Below, piece after piece: positions 22,816-32,819 of a stretch of DNA of 64,000 nucleotides. The number at the start of each line of letters is the position of its first letter. The stretch's first letter is position 1. Position numbers and translations under genes: made by a program. Source of the stretch: Lycium barbarum (Eukaryota; Streptophyta; Magnoliopsida; Solanales; Solanaceae). The stretch covers positions 7,602,965-7,666,964 of the forward strand of contig NC_083344.1 of the NCBI RefSeq assembly GCF_019175385.1, given 5' to 3'. The notes below the pieces were generated by a model. It made no database searches and was not told the origin of the DNA. It was given only the letters and a program-made list of their open reading frames with translations.

Positions 22816-23106
22816 TGGAATAGTAATACTTATATGTATTTAGTGTTTATATCAAATTATTATTTATTATAATGATTAAGTGATGAAGTAAGATGAAAAT
22901 AAATACTATAACTGATACAGCGAAAGTCTTTGCGTTGTTTGCAAAGTTAATAGATTCTAATAAGCGTGAAGGCTCAGATTTTCAGTTAATTATATTCAAC
23001 ACCTCATTGTAAAAATTCAGAATAGAGACATGCAAAGGTGGAGCCAGGATTAAAACTTTATGAGTTCTAAATTCTGGAATAATGATATTAAGTCTTACTA
23101 AGTGGT

Positions 23107-23109
<3 letters not shown>

Positions 23110-23164
<55 letters not shown>

Positions 23165-23172
23165 GTATGTAT
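23110..23172. repeat. TA and GTAT microsatellite
   Basis: An alternating TA run of about 40 bases passes into GTAT units just before the palindrome. Confidence 0.95.
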
Positions 23173-23177
23173 ATATA

Positions 23178-23365
23178 AGCTAGAAACCGACTTACGGGTT
23201 CGATCGAGCTTTAGTTTAAACGATGTATTTGTCTTAAGAAATATACATACATACATAGACGTATATTTGTCTTAAGAAATATATGTATGTATGTATGTAT
23301 ATTTCTTAAGATAAATACATCGTTTAAACTAAAGCTCGATCGAACCCGTAAGTCGGTTTCTAGCT
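23178..23365. repeat. Near-perfect palindrome, arms about 80 bp
   Basis: The left arm (AGCTAGAAACCGACTTACGG and on through GTTTAAACGATGTATTTG to ACATACATA) is repeated as its reverse complement in the right arm, ending CCGTAAGTCGGTTTCTAGCT at 23365. I see one mismatch in the unique part. A central segment of about 25 bp itself contains a second TTTGTCTTAAGAAATATA copy, giving a nested foldback. A transcript would form a long hairpin. Confidence 0.9.
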
Positions 23366-23609
23366 TCGTCCCAAAGACGTGTGTAAAATATTTACCCACT
23401 ATTTGGACCAAATCATGTTAATTAACTTACCAAACTGAGGTGAAACGTATAGTGTAAACGATGGATGCGAATAAGTTATTTTGGTTGTTTTCTTAGCACA
23501 AAGTTAAGAGATTTGAATAAACAAAAAGGGCTCTAATTTCAGTTAATTCAAATTAGGACTTTGTTATAAAACTAAAAAAAAAAAAAAAATAGAATCAGGA
23601 CTTATAGAA

Positions 23610-25500
23610 AATAGTCATTTTGCATGTGGTGTTTGCACCAAATTAATGGCCGCTCTATGCCATCAATTGTTATAAAGTACATAATCATCACTTGACTATA
23701 AAATTGTGGATCCCAGATGCCCTTATGATATTCTTGTTAATGTGTAGTAGATATATCTTATGGTACATATGCCCATTGTTTGAGTTACAAATTATAAGAA
23801 AAAAAAAATCTTCAAAACCACGACCAGTTTAATTGTTTGGTACCAAAAGTTTATCTATTCTTGGTTCATAACATGTGTCAGCTTAGCTTTTTCATTTTGG
23901 TTCAACATAAGTGTTCATTTACGTAATCAAGAAAGAATTAATTTTTTTTTCCAAATTTACTCCTATTTAGATAAGTGAATTTCTATGTAACCAAGAAATT
24001 ATATGAATTACTAGATAGTATTTAAATAAGAATAATTTAATCAAAATACCTATTTTTTTGAAGGAGCCAGTATTTCTTTAAAGAGTATGATAAAGGTTAA
24101 GTGGACACATGTTTTGAACTCGATGGTGTAATTAGTTAGTTGAGTAGTAAGCCTTTTCGATATCAATAATTATTTCTATTAAAATGAGATTGGGAGGACG
24201 TCTTTTTTCTTAAAAAATAAGCCAGCCAATCTTTCAACAGAAATTATTGACAAAAATGTACGATTGTCTGTCATAGTCAAGTTGCATAATTTAATTGAGG
24301 AGAGAAAACCATGAAATACCTAAAAATAGATGCACTACTAAATGTTGGGATATGTAGACACCCATCAATGAAAAAAATGTAGTTGCTGCATGCGTGCTGT
24401 ATTTGTTTCATCATCTCCTTGAAATAGACCACCAATGCGACCCTTTTTCCTCTTCTTTCGAACAACTTAGCTAGGAAAAAAGGATAATTTCTTCGGTTCA
24501 TATTATCTGTCTTTTAAATTTTTTAAATATTCTTTAAAAAAAGTATGTAATTAACTGAATCATAAAAGTATATATCTAAATTAGTACTACTCTCTATATC
24601 TCAATTTATATGACACGTTTTTCTTTTTAGTCGGTCTCAAAAAAAAAAAATATACACATTTCCTTATTTGACAACATTTTAATTTTAAACTTTACCTTTT
24701 ACGCTTAACGAGATGATCTATAAACACACAAATATCTTTAGCTTGTTTTAGACCACAAGATTCAAAAGTTTTCCTTTATTTTTTAAATTTCGTGTCCAGT
24801 CAAACTACGTCACATAAATTGGGACGAAAGAAGTATTATTTATCGCTCGTAATCTCTCACATAATTAATATTGAACTAATTAAAACAATAAGGCATAATT
24901 GGAGAAAAAAATCAACAAATAATTTTTGTTCTTTCTATAATGGCAAATAACTTGAAATAAAGTATGTTTGCAAATGAGTAATATTTGAAAGCACTTGTAG
25001 TACTATTTGTTGTATTTTTTTCCAAAACCTACCAAAAAACATATTGACACTGTTTGAAGAAGAAGTTGTACAGTTAAGATAGTACATTCTTGTTCGGTCA
25101 GTTCTAAACATATTTAAAATGCTATACAGATTGGAACTAATGGTGAAATTGTCAAAGACTCTCGAGAAAATTAAGGGAAGCTACAGAAATGGAATGCGTC
25201 CATTATAAGGAATCTTAATTGACACTTCTTTTTGGTGAAAAAAGAAAAATATATGACTCTTTGTTTTCTTATAACACCAAACTATTTGACGTATTTATTA
25301 GCCAATGTTAAAGAAAAATTAGATATTGGTCATTGTATATGAGGGAAAATTTGGTAAACAACCACTTTTAACACTTGTCATCAAATATTAATCACTTAAA
25401 AGTTATTACTAACATTTACCACTTTTTTACTCAAAAAGTTTTGGTTAAAAATACTCTTAATTAAAACACAAAATAACTCCAACAAACGGTGATAGAATTC
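23610..25500. repeat. Module P2, paralogous to P1
   Basis: Collinear with P1 (see that entry). It carries one insertion of its own, the Stowaway-like MITE at 24590-24833. No gene recognised. Confidence 0.75.
24590..24833. mobile_element. Stowaway-type MITE (CAATTTATGTGAC family)
   Basis: Left CTCTCTATATCTCAATTTAT and right ATAAATTGGGACGAAAGAAG are inverted, with TA on both sides (24588-24589 and 24834-24835). The paralogous P1 position at about 19940 has CTAACTATTATTTATTTC without the element. A second copy of the same family lies at 54325-54565. Confidence 0.8.
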
Positions 25501-25800
25501 GAAGGTTTGACAAGTGAAACCCAAAGAACGATTTATGGGGTTCAAAAAATTGTAGTATCAAACCCCATGAACGATTCATGGGTTCAAACCTTTATAAGTT
25601 CAGGCCCAAAAAAACGTGTAATGGGGTTCAAAAGTTTGCTGGAGTATCGAACACCATGAACGATTCATGGGCTTCAAGCATTTATAAGTTCAAATCCAAT
25701 AAACGATTAATGGGATTCAAAAGTTTACTAGAATTTCAAACCTCATGGATTAATAGGGTTCAAACTTATATAAGTTCTCCAAGAAAACGTCATGGAATTC
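25500..25800. repeat. Second copy of the GATTCATGGGGTTCAAA minisatellite
   Basis: Same phrases as 21225-21960 (AACGATTCATGGG, TTCAAACCTTTATAAGTTCA, TTGCTGGAGTATCGAAC). It is interrupted by the LTR-like insertion at about 25803-26605, after which AAGTTCAGACCCAAAAAATG continues the array. Confidence 0.8.
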
Positions 25801-25802
25801 GG

Positions 25803-26605
25803 AAGGACATTTAGAGCATTTTAATATTATTAAAGTGTGTCATTTGCTTCCTTGTCCACTATGCTGCATTGACCATTCTTTGAAGGACATTTAAAGCATT
25901 TTAATATTATTAAAGTGGGTCATTTGCTTTCTTGTCCACTATGCTACATTGACCTTCCACGTTAGAAGCATTATTTCTCTAGTTACTCATATGAGTAAAT
26001 GGATGAATGTGGACATAAGTTCCTTTGAAATTTCATAACCACTGGTCATTACTCCTACACGTTGATGGCTAGTAATAGTCACTTTATTTCCGTTGTAACC
26101 TTCTAGTCATTATTCTCCATTAACTCAATATTCATGCACATTCTTCTTGTAACCTCTAAATGATAATTCTTCCATTTATCTACCTCCTTTACTATCCTAT
26201 TCATATCAAATTAATTCAAGGATGATTTTCCTAGCTATAAATAGTTAGTCATCCTTATCTTGTGAGGTGTAGAGAAAAATATATACTTTGGAGAGTTCTT
26301 GAAAAGTGAGGAAAATAAAGAGAGTTTATTAGTTGAAGGAAAGTGTTCTTCTTTTTGGTGGAGCTTTGGACTCAACATCTTGTGCAGAGTTTGTTGAGTT
26401 GTACGACGTGATCGGACTGTTGTATCCTGGAGGGGACAAGTCATAAGATTACTGCTGGACCGGTAGATTTGCTGCAATAGACTTGAATCTCCTTAAAGAG
26501 AGCGAGATATCCGCGCCTCAGCCGAAGATATTTTATTTCTTCATTTTATTTTTCAATTGTAATTGTAATTTCATTGTAATATCACCAACAAATTCAAATA
26601 ATAAT
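25803..26605 (+). mobile_element. Probable solo LTR with promoter
   Basis: This block of about 800 bp splits the minisatellite, so it is an insertion. It begins with two tandem copies of a segment of about 78 bp (GAGCATTTTAATATTATTAA at 25813, AAGCATTTTAATATTATTAA at 25891). It contains a strong TATA box (CTATAAATAG at about 26236) and later GAAGATATTTTATTTCTTC with AT-rich, polyadenylation-like sequence. No protein-coding potential. It could also be another non-coding repeat, because I could not define TG...CA ends or a target duplication. Confidence 0.45.
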
Positions 26606-26637
26606 AAGTTCAGACCCAAAAAATGATTGAAATTAAA

Positions 26638-26830
26638 GTGACACTATTTTGAAGAATAAAAAATGTACTGTATAAGATATATACTTGTTTGGTTAGTTCT
26701 AAACATATTCTAAATGCCATACAGGTTGGGACTGATGGTTAAATAGTCAAAGACTTTGGGAGGAATTTAAGCAAAACTAAAGAAAAAGAACGCGTCAACT
26801 ATTAGGAATCTAAATTGAACACTTCTTTTA
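26638..26830. repeat. Module P3, third copy of the P core
   Basis: TGACACTATTTTGAAGAA, GCCATACAGGTTGGGACTGATGG and TAGGAATCTAAATTGAACACTTC align with 20305-20480 and 25045-25235. Three retained copies suggest a formerly functional or amplified unit, but I cannot name it. Confidence 0.65.
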
Positions 26831-26984
26831 ACTCGCCAACTATATTGTGAAAAAATGGAGCAGTTTACTGTAAAAAAAAAAAAAAAAAAAAACTATATTG
26901 TGGAATGAAGAAAATAAAAAAATAAAAATATCGGCGACTATATATGGACTAAAGTTATTTCAAATTTGGCGTTCGTAAATTGAA

Positions 26985-28222
26985 TGGATTTCTTCTTGTC
27001 AGGTCAGCGTTGTTCTCGAACGTCTTTAAGTCGGCTTTGAGAAGTTTGCATAATGCCCCCTCCTCCTCTTCTTCCACTTGTCCCATTGACCCCCATTTTA
27101 AAAAAAATTAAATTGGTGACATTTACCAAATCAATCATAGTTCAAGCCAAGGCAGATGTACCTTATCCCAAGCGGTATAACGAACATCACTTTGTTGAAA
27201 TCTCTTACTCCTTCCGGATAAAAAAAAGTGTTCACTTAGTCTTTTTTTCTTGAGTCAAAAAAAGTGTTCACTTATCAAATCAAAAAAGAATTAAACTTAT
27301 TTTTTTAGATTTGCCCATATTAAGTGTTATATAATCAAATCCCGATATCTATTTAATTAGGGGTAATTTAGTCAAACTATCTATTTTTATCTAGGAGTTA
27401 GCATTTTCTTAAGGGATATGCAAATAGCTAAGTGGACTCTTTTTTGGATTCGGAGGGAGTACTAAATATACATATGTAAGTAATTAATAATAAAAATATT
27501 AAGTATAAACATAAAATTTCCCAGAGAAGATTCTATCGCGTGATAACGCTCTTTAAATAAATGTTAGCCTTAGCTAATCATGACAAAAAATATAATAATT
27601 TACTTATTTGTTCACTTTTTCAAAATGATGTTGCTTATGAACGTTTTTTAATACGTCCCTAGCTCAAACTACAAGTAATACTTCATAAGGAACGCATGGT
27701 GTGACAGTAAAGCAACCGCTTTATCAATAACATATCTAAAATTTTGGATAACCTATGTCGGTCTATTGCTATAATTCAGCTTGTAAATGAAGTTGAGATT
27801 ATAATGGCTCTAAGATGTTACTTTTTTGTCTCAAACTGTAATTTTTTTTTTCTTTTTAAACAAAATCAACCTATTGTATATTAAACATATTTATAAGATT
27901 TTTTTTTCGTGGAGTGCTATTGGATAAAACCTTTTATTAAAGAGTGTTGCTACTGATAAAAGGTTTTGAATCCAAGCTTGAAAAATGAAGTCGCTTGAAT
28001 AAACGTATTTTTCACGAAATCATACTACTCAAGTCAACAAATTTCGATTATCGCATTTGGACGAAAAAAATATTGAAATTTCTTTTTCAAAAAACTTCTA
28101 TCATATGTTCCGAAAATTAGAAAAGTATTTCAAGCCCTTTCAACCAAATGTCATTAGAGAATTTTTTTTTTCCCCACTATTTTTTCGAATGACGTTTTGT
28201 TGAAAACAATTACACTGAAATG

Positions 28223-28253
<31 letters not shown>

Positions 28254-30125
28254 AAGGAAAATGGAAAAAGTAAATTCAATGGATTTCCTCTTGTCGGGTC
28301 AACGTTCTTCTCAAACGTATTTAAGCCGACTTTTGAGAATTTTGCATAATGCCCCTCCTTCTCCTTCTTTCTTCTTCCACTGCCCTTTATCTTTCCTAAA
28401 ATTAAACTGCTAACATTTACCAAATTAATCATAGTTCAAGTCAGCGGCGGATATACCTTATCTCAAACGGTATCACGAACAACACTTTGTTGAAATCTCT
28501 TACTAAATATACATATGTAAGTAATAAGTAATAAAAATATTAAGTATAAACATAAAAAAATTCTCAGAGAAGATTCTATCACGTGATAACACTCTTTAAA
28601 GAAATTTTAGCCTTAGTTGATCATGACAAAAATATAACGATTTACTTATTTGTTCAGTTTTTAAAAATATTGATGTTGCTTATGAAAGTTTTTAAATACG
28701 TCACTAGCTCAACTACTAGAAATACTTCATAAGAAACGCCTGGTAGAACAGTAAGGTAACAGCTTTATCAATAACATAACTAAAATTTTGGATAAGCGAT
28801 ATCGGTCTATTGCTATAATTCAGCTTGTAAATGAATTTGAGTTTATAATGGCTTTAAGAGGTTACTTTTCCGTCTCAAATTGATTTTTTTAGAAACAAAA
28901 TTGACCGATTGTATACTAAACATATTTATAAGAATTTCTTTTCGTGATGTAAGAATGACACCTTTTATTAAAAAGTGTTGCCATTGATAAAAGGTCTTGA
29001 ATCCGAGCCTGAAAAATGAAGTCCGTCAATAAATGTACTTTTCATGAATTCATACTATTCAAGTCAATAAATGCCGATGTGGCGCTGACGTGGCACTGGC
29101 ATGGCACTAACGTGGCACATAATCTTGGAAGTTTCTAGATGATCATTTTGTAAGTTAAAGTGTTCAACCGACAAAGTGATGACAAGTTGATATGTCTACT
29201 TGTGCACATCAAAAATTGAAGGTCATACTTAAAAAATGAGACCGAGTTTGAGGACCTATTTATGTATTATGCCTTTCCAAATTAATCATAGTTCAAGCCA
29301 AGAATACTTTATCCTAAGCGGTATCACGAATGTCACTTTGTTGAACTCTCTTACTAAATATACATATGTAAGTAATAAGTAATAAAAATATTAAGTAGAA
29401 ACATAAAAATTTCCCAGAGAAGATTTTACCACGTGAAAACGCTCTTTAAAGAAACGTTAGTCTTAGCTGATCGTGAAAAAAAATATAAGAATTTACTTAT
29501 TTATTCACTTTTTCAAAATATTGATGTTGCTTATGAACGTTTTTGGATACGTCACTAGCTCAAACTACTGGTAATACTTCACAAGGAACGCGTGGTGGAA
29601 CGGTAAAGTAACCACTTCATCAATAACGTATCTAAACTTTCGGAAAAGCGATGTCGGTCTGTTGCTATAATTCAACTTGTAAATGAATTCGCGATTATTA
29701 TGGCTTTAAGATGTTACTTTTCGTCTCAAACTGAAACTTTTTTGAAAAAACAAAACCGACCTATTGTATATTAAACGTATTTATAATTGTTTTTCGTGAA
29801 ATATTATTGAATAAAACCTTTTATTAAAGAGTGTCGTTACTACTACCCTCTTTTAATAAAAAGCCTTGAATCCAAGCTTGAAAAATAAAGTCGTTCGATA
29901 GACGTATTTTTCGCAAATTCATACCGCTCAAGTCAATAAATTTCGATCATATTGCATTTGGATGAAAAACTATTGAAGTTCTTTTCCAGAAAAACTCCGA
30001 AAATTAGAAAAGTATTTCAAACCTTTCATTAGAGAATATTTTCTTTCACTATTTTTCCAAATGACGTTTATTGAAAACAATTACACCAAAATGAAAATAG
30101 TACAGAACCAAAAAAAAAGAAAAAA
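26985..30125. repeat. Three diverged tandem copies of a unit of about 0.9-1.0 kb
   Basis: Copy A starts at about 26985, copy B at about 28265, copy C (lacking the first part) at about 29275. Shared phrases include ATCATAGTTCAAG, AAATATACATATGTAAGTAA, AGAGAAGATTCTATC with GTGATAAC, GATGTTGCTTATGAA, and GGTCTATTGCTATAATTCA. Copy A is enlarged by a MITE at 27208-27459. B and C preserve the uninterrupted CTCTTACTAAATATAC. No long open frame. I do not recognise the family. Confidence 0.75.
27208..27459. mobile_element. Stowaway-type MITE with two empty sites
   Basis: CTCCTTCCGGAT on the left, ATTCGGAGGGAG on the right, TA at both borders (27206-27207 and 27460-27461). The two neighbouring repeat copies at about 28500 and 29350 read straight through the target. 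AAAAAAAGTGTTCACTTA is duplicated near the left end. Confidence 0.85.
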
Positions 30126-30315
30126 AAGTAATGCTTCCCAAAATGGTGACCAGTCAACTAACACCGTTAATAGATGCCCCTTTCTATCTCTGTTGCCAGT
30201 TGCCATATTACAACTCCTCGTCTACTAATTATTCCACCACTTCCGTTAAAACCAAGCGCGCTCCATTCAACGCGTGGACCACACGCTAACAGTAAGTAAA
30301 AAAGAGTTAATAGCT

Positions 30316-30520
30316 TTTTTGGTCCCGCAATTATTGTTAGACTTTGCTTTTTATCCTTGTGGTATTTGACTAGGCAGAATTAACTTTCAATTATTTGTAT
30401 TGTACGTTTTTGATCTCTTTGCTTATGAATAATAATAAAATTTCTAGAATTATTAACTTTCCCATCAATTAATTTCATATGTGTTACGTTAAGTTTGTAT
30501 TATTATTTCATATTTAAGAG
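30316..30520. repeat. Dispersed repeat fragment, shared in reverse with about 205-440
   Basis: TTTTTGGTCCCGCAATTATTG, GATCTCTTTGCTTATGAAT and GTGTTACGTTAAG have counterparts in reverse orientation near the left window edge. No gene. Confidence 0.4.
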
Positions 30521-30534
30521 TAATGTATTTTTAA

Positions 30535-30960
30535 AAATAGTCTACATATAACATATGCCGAGGGTCTATCGGAAACATCCTCTTTACCTCCCAAAGTAGA
30601 AGTAAGGTCTGCGTACACTTTGCCCTTCCAGACTCCCACTCTGTGGGGAGTGTACAAACATACTCCATCCGTTTAAATTTATGTGAACCTTTTCAAAGTA
30701 CGAGAGTCAAACTTTATAACTTTGACCGTAAATTTTGACATAAACTTTTTAAGTTTGTAAAGATAAAATTTATATATTTAGAAACTACATTTGAAGTACT
30801 ATAAGTCATGATAATTTATAATTTAAATAATTTAAGAAAAATGTGATCAAAGTACCACCTCATAGACTTGCTAATTAGTAATAGGTTCACATAAATTGAA
30901 ATAGAAGGAGTATATAGTCTGCGTACACACTACCCTCCCCAGACCCTCCTAAAATTTCAC
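30535..30960 (+). mobile_element. Two SINE fragments separated by a Stowaway MITE
   Basis: 30553-30655 (GCCGAGGGTCTATCGGAAAC, then AAGGTCTGCGTACAC) and 30917-30965 (AGTCTGCGTACACACTACC, then CCCTCCCCAGACC) belong to the SINE type seen complete at 51371-51524. Both fragments contain the GTCTGCGTACAC segment, so they are two copies, not one copy split in half. Confidence 0.65.
30663..30910. mobile_element. Stowaway-type MITE
   Basis: CTCCATCCGTTTAAATTTAT with GTGAACC on the left and GGTTCAC with ATAAATTGAAATAGAAGGAG on the right, flanked by TA (30661-30662 and 30911-30912). It lies about 400 bp upstream of the RING gene, so it may be part of the distal promoter. Confidence 0.85.
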
Positions 30961-31136
30961 TGGATATATTGTTATTGTAGTCTAAACATAACATATTTCC
31001 TAACATAAAATGACCACAAGCACACAATTTTATTGATTGAAGATTAAATATGACAATGCATATATTACAAGAACTAAAAGTAGATTTCACCAATAATTGA
31101 AGGACTAAATATGCTATTACCAACCCACGCGTCTTC

Positions 31137-31147
31137 GTATTTATAAA
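31137..31147 (+). promoter_or_regulatory. TATA box of the RING E3 gene
   Basis: TATTTATAAA lies about 175 bases before the ATG at 31315 and is followed by a pyrimidine-rich leader (CTTTCTTTTCTTCC), normal for plant 5' UTRs. An ACGCGTC just upstream resembles an ABRE coupling element, which would fit stress regulation, but that is only a motif match. Confidence 0.65.
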
Positions 31148-31314
31148 CTCTTTCTTTTCTTCCTTTCTTCTTTATCTTCTTCAACGCTCCCTCATTTTCC
31201 TCCTCTTTACCAGAAAAAAAAGAAAAACTTTATTTTCTCCGGCCATCTAAATCGGAGCAAAATATTCGGATCTAAACCGGGTCTAAATCGGGTGAAATCA
31301 GGTCGGATCTACTG

Positions 31315-32502
31315 ATGTCTTCATACTGGTGTTACAGATGTACTCGATTCATCAATATTTCAACTGATAACGACGTCGTTTGTCCTCACTGTAATACCGG
31401 ATTTATCGAACTAGCTGAAGGCAACAACAATACTAATAATAACACCAACAACAATATCAACTCGCCGGAATCTCGCCGGAATATGAGTAGTTCTCGCCGG
31501 AGCCGACGTAATACTCGCGCTGGCGCCGGTGATAGATCTCCGTTTAATCCAGTTATCGTTCTCCGTAGTCCATCTGAAGCAGCACTTTCGAGAGAGAATC
31601 ACGATGATAATGCTGAAGTTGTCGTGGGAGAAGAGCGTAATTACGAGCTTTACTACGACGACGGTGAAGGTTCCGGTTTAAGACCGTTACCTCCAACGAT
31701 GTCGGAGTTTTTAATGGGATCTGGATTCGATCGCTTGCTCGAGCAGTTATCGCAAATCGAAGTGAACGGTTTCGGAACTCGACCGGAGAATCCGCCTGCC
31801 TCGAAATCGGCTATCGAATCGATGCCGACAGTGCAGATTGCCTCCAAGCATGTTAGCTCGGAGGCGCACTGCGCTGTCTGTAAAGAAGCATTTGCTTTAG
31901 GCTCCCAAGCAAGAGAAATGCCCTGTAAGCATATATATCACTCGGATTGTATACTTCCGTGGTTGAACCTTCGTAATTCGTGCCCGGTTTGTAGGCACGA
32001 ATTACCAGCGGAAGCAACAACAACGGAAGGTACTATGAGTTCCAGTGATTTTCCCCGTACTCGTAATAACAACGATGAAGAAGCGATGGGGCTGACGATT
32101 TGGAGACTTCCAGGAGGTGGATTTGCTGTCGGGAGATTTTCAGGCGGTCGGAGAGGAGCGGAAAGGGAATTACCGGTTGTTTATACTGAAATGGATGGTG
32201 GATTTAACAATGGTGTGCCTAGAAGAATAGCTTGGAGATCAAGGAGGAGTAATACGGGTCGAAATGGTGGTGGAATAAGCCGGATTTTCAGTAATTTCGC
32301 GTCGTTTTTCAGGCGATTGACACCGTCGAATCGACAGAGGAGATCGTTATCGATACATTCGAGTAGTTCGGATTCATCCGGGTCTGGATCTGGTGTTTTT
32401 AGGAGTCGGAGTGTGTCGAATAGTTCGATGTTTACTAGGTATTTGAGGAGAAGTAGAAGAAATTGGGTACCTGAAGAAAGTAATGGAGTAACAAGATGGT
32501 AA
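31315..32502 (+). CDS. RDUF-like: RDUF-type RING E3 ubiquitin ligase (zinc ribbon, RING, DUF1117)
   Basis: Intact single exon, 395 aa. An N-terminal zinc ribbon uses C6, C9, C23 and C26 (WCYRC and CPHC). A low-complexity Asn/Ser/Arg region follows. The C3H2C3 RING spans residues 186-226 (CAVC, then CKHIYHSDC, then CPVC), with W in ILPWL at the usual E2-contact position. From residue 258 the DUF1117 block appears (MGLTIWRLPGGGFAVGRF, ELPVVYTEMDGGFN, PRRIAW). This architecture matches Arabidopsis RDUF1/RDUF2 and related RING1-like ligases, which transfer ubiquitin from an E2 to substrates and are tied to ABA, drought and chitin responses. The start is chosen because MSSYWCYRC is the family N-terminus. 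The Ser/Arg-rich C-terminus is also typical. Confidence 0.93.
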   Translation: MSSYWCYRCTRFINISTDNDVVCPHCNTGFIELAEGNNNTNNNTNNNINSPESRRNMSSSRRSRRNTRAGAGDRSPFNPVIVLRSPSEAALSRENHDDNAEVVVGEERNYELYYDDGEGSGLRPLPPTMSEFLMGSGFDRLLEQLSQIEVNGFGTRPENPPASKSAIESMPTVQIASKHVSSEAHCAVCKEAFALGSQAREMPCKHIYHSDCILPWLNLRNSCPVCRHELPAEATTTEGTMSSSDFPRTRNNNDEEAMGLTIWRLPGGGFAVGRFSGGRRGAERELPVVYTEMDGGFNNGVPRRIAWRSRRSNTGRNGGGISRIFSNFASFFRRLTPSNRQRRSLSIHSSSSDSSGSGSGVFRSRSVSNSSMFTRYLRRSRRNWVPEESNGVTRW

Positions 32503-32526
32503 TTTAAGTTACTTTGGGGGTGAAAA

Positions 32527-32816
32527 ATGTCAAATTTTTTAATTATTACTTGTCGAATCGAAGCACTATGAAAAGAAAAAAATTGTTCGTAGAGCAATCG
32601 ACTAGAAGCAGAAGAAGAAGTATGTCATTTTTCAATTATTACTTGCTTAGTTGAAGCACTATGAAAACAAAAAAAAAAAATTGTTCGTAGAGCAGTCGAC
32701 TAGAAGCAGAAGAGGCAATATGTCATTTTTCGATTTACTTGTTGAGTCGGAGCACAAAAAAAAAAAAAAACTAAAATTCGTTGTTAGAGCAGTCGACTAG
32801 AAGTAAAAGAGGAAGA
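32527..32816 (+). repeat. Three-unit tandem repeat just behind the RING gene
   Basis: Units of about 95-98 bp start at about 32527, 32622 and 32719. Each has ATGTCA, a TTATTACTTG or GATTTACTTG block, GAAGCAC or GGAGCAC, an A-tract, then AGAGCARTCGACTAGAAG. The array starts 25 bases after the stop codon, so it is probably transcribed in the 3' UTR. Each unit carries the palindrome-containing AGTCGACTAGAAG. Confidence 0.85.
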
Positions 32817-32819
32817 GGT

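Larger units (their letters stand above)
23033..23373. mobile_element. hAT-type MITE with internal hairpin
   Basis: Ends AGGTGGAGCCAGGA and TAGCTTCGTCCC are degenerate inverted repeats of the GGCGGAGCCA family. The flanks GAGACATG (23025-23032) and AAGACGTG (23374-23381) are a diverged 8-bp target duplication. M1 at about 7430 reads GAAGACATGGATAAAATATT with no insert. Inside are a TA microsatellite (about 23110-23172) and the large palindrome at 23178-23365. Confidence 0.75.
21961..23600. repeat. Module M2, paralogous to M1 (6740-7560)
   Basis: Matches M1 in order. Relative to M1 it has three insertions: plastid-like DNA at about 22226-22480, a SINE at 22688-22815 and a hAT MITE at 23033-23373. 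Relative to M2, M1 has the nested TIR complex at 7568-10749. No gene other than the tRNA-like sequence described separately. Confidence 0.75.

Noticed and set aside
32181..32597. Minus-strand frame of 138 aa
   Set aside because: Antisense shadow of the RING E3 coding sequence.
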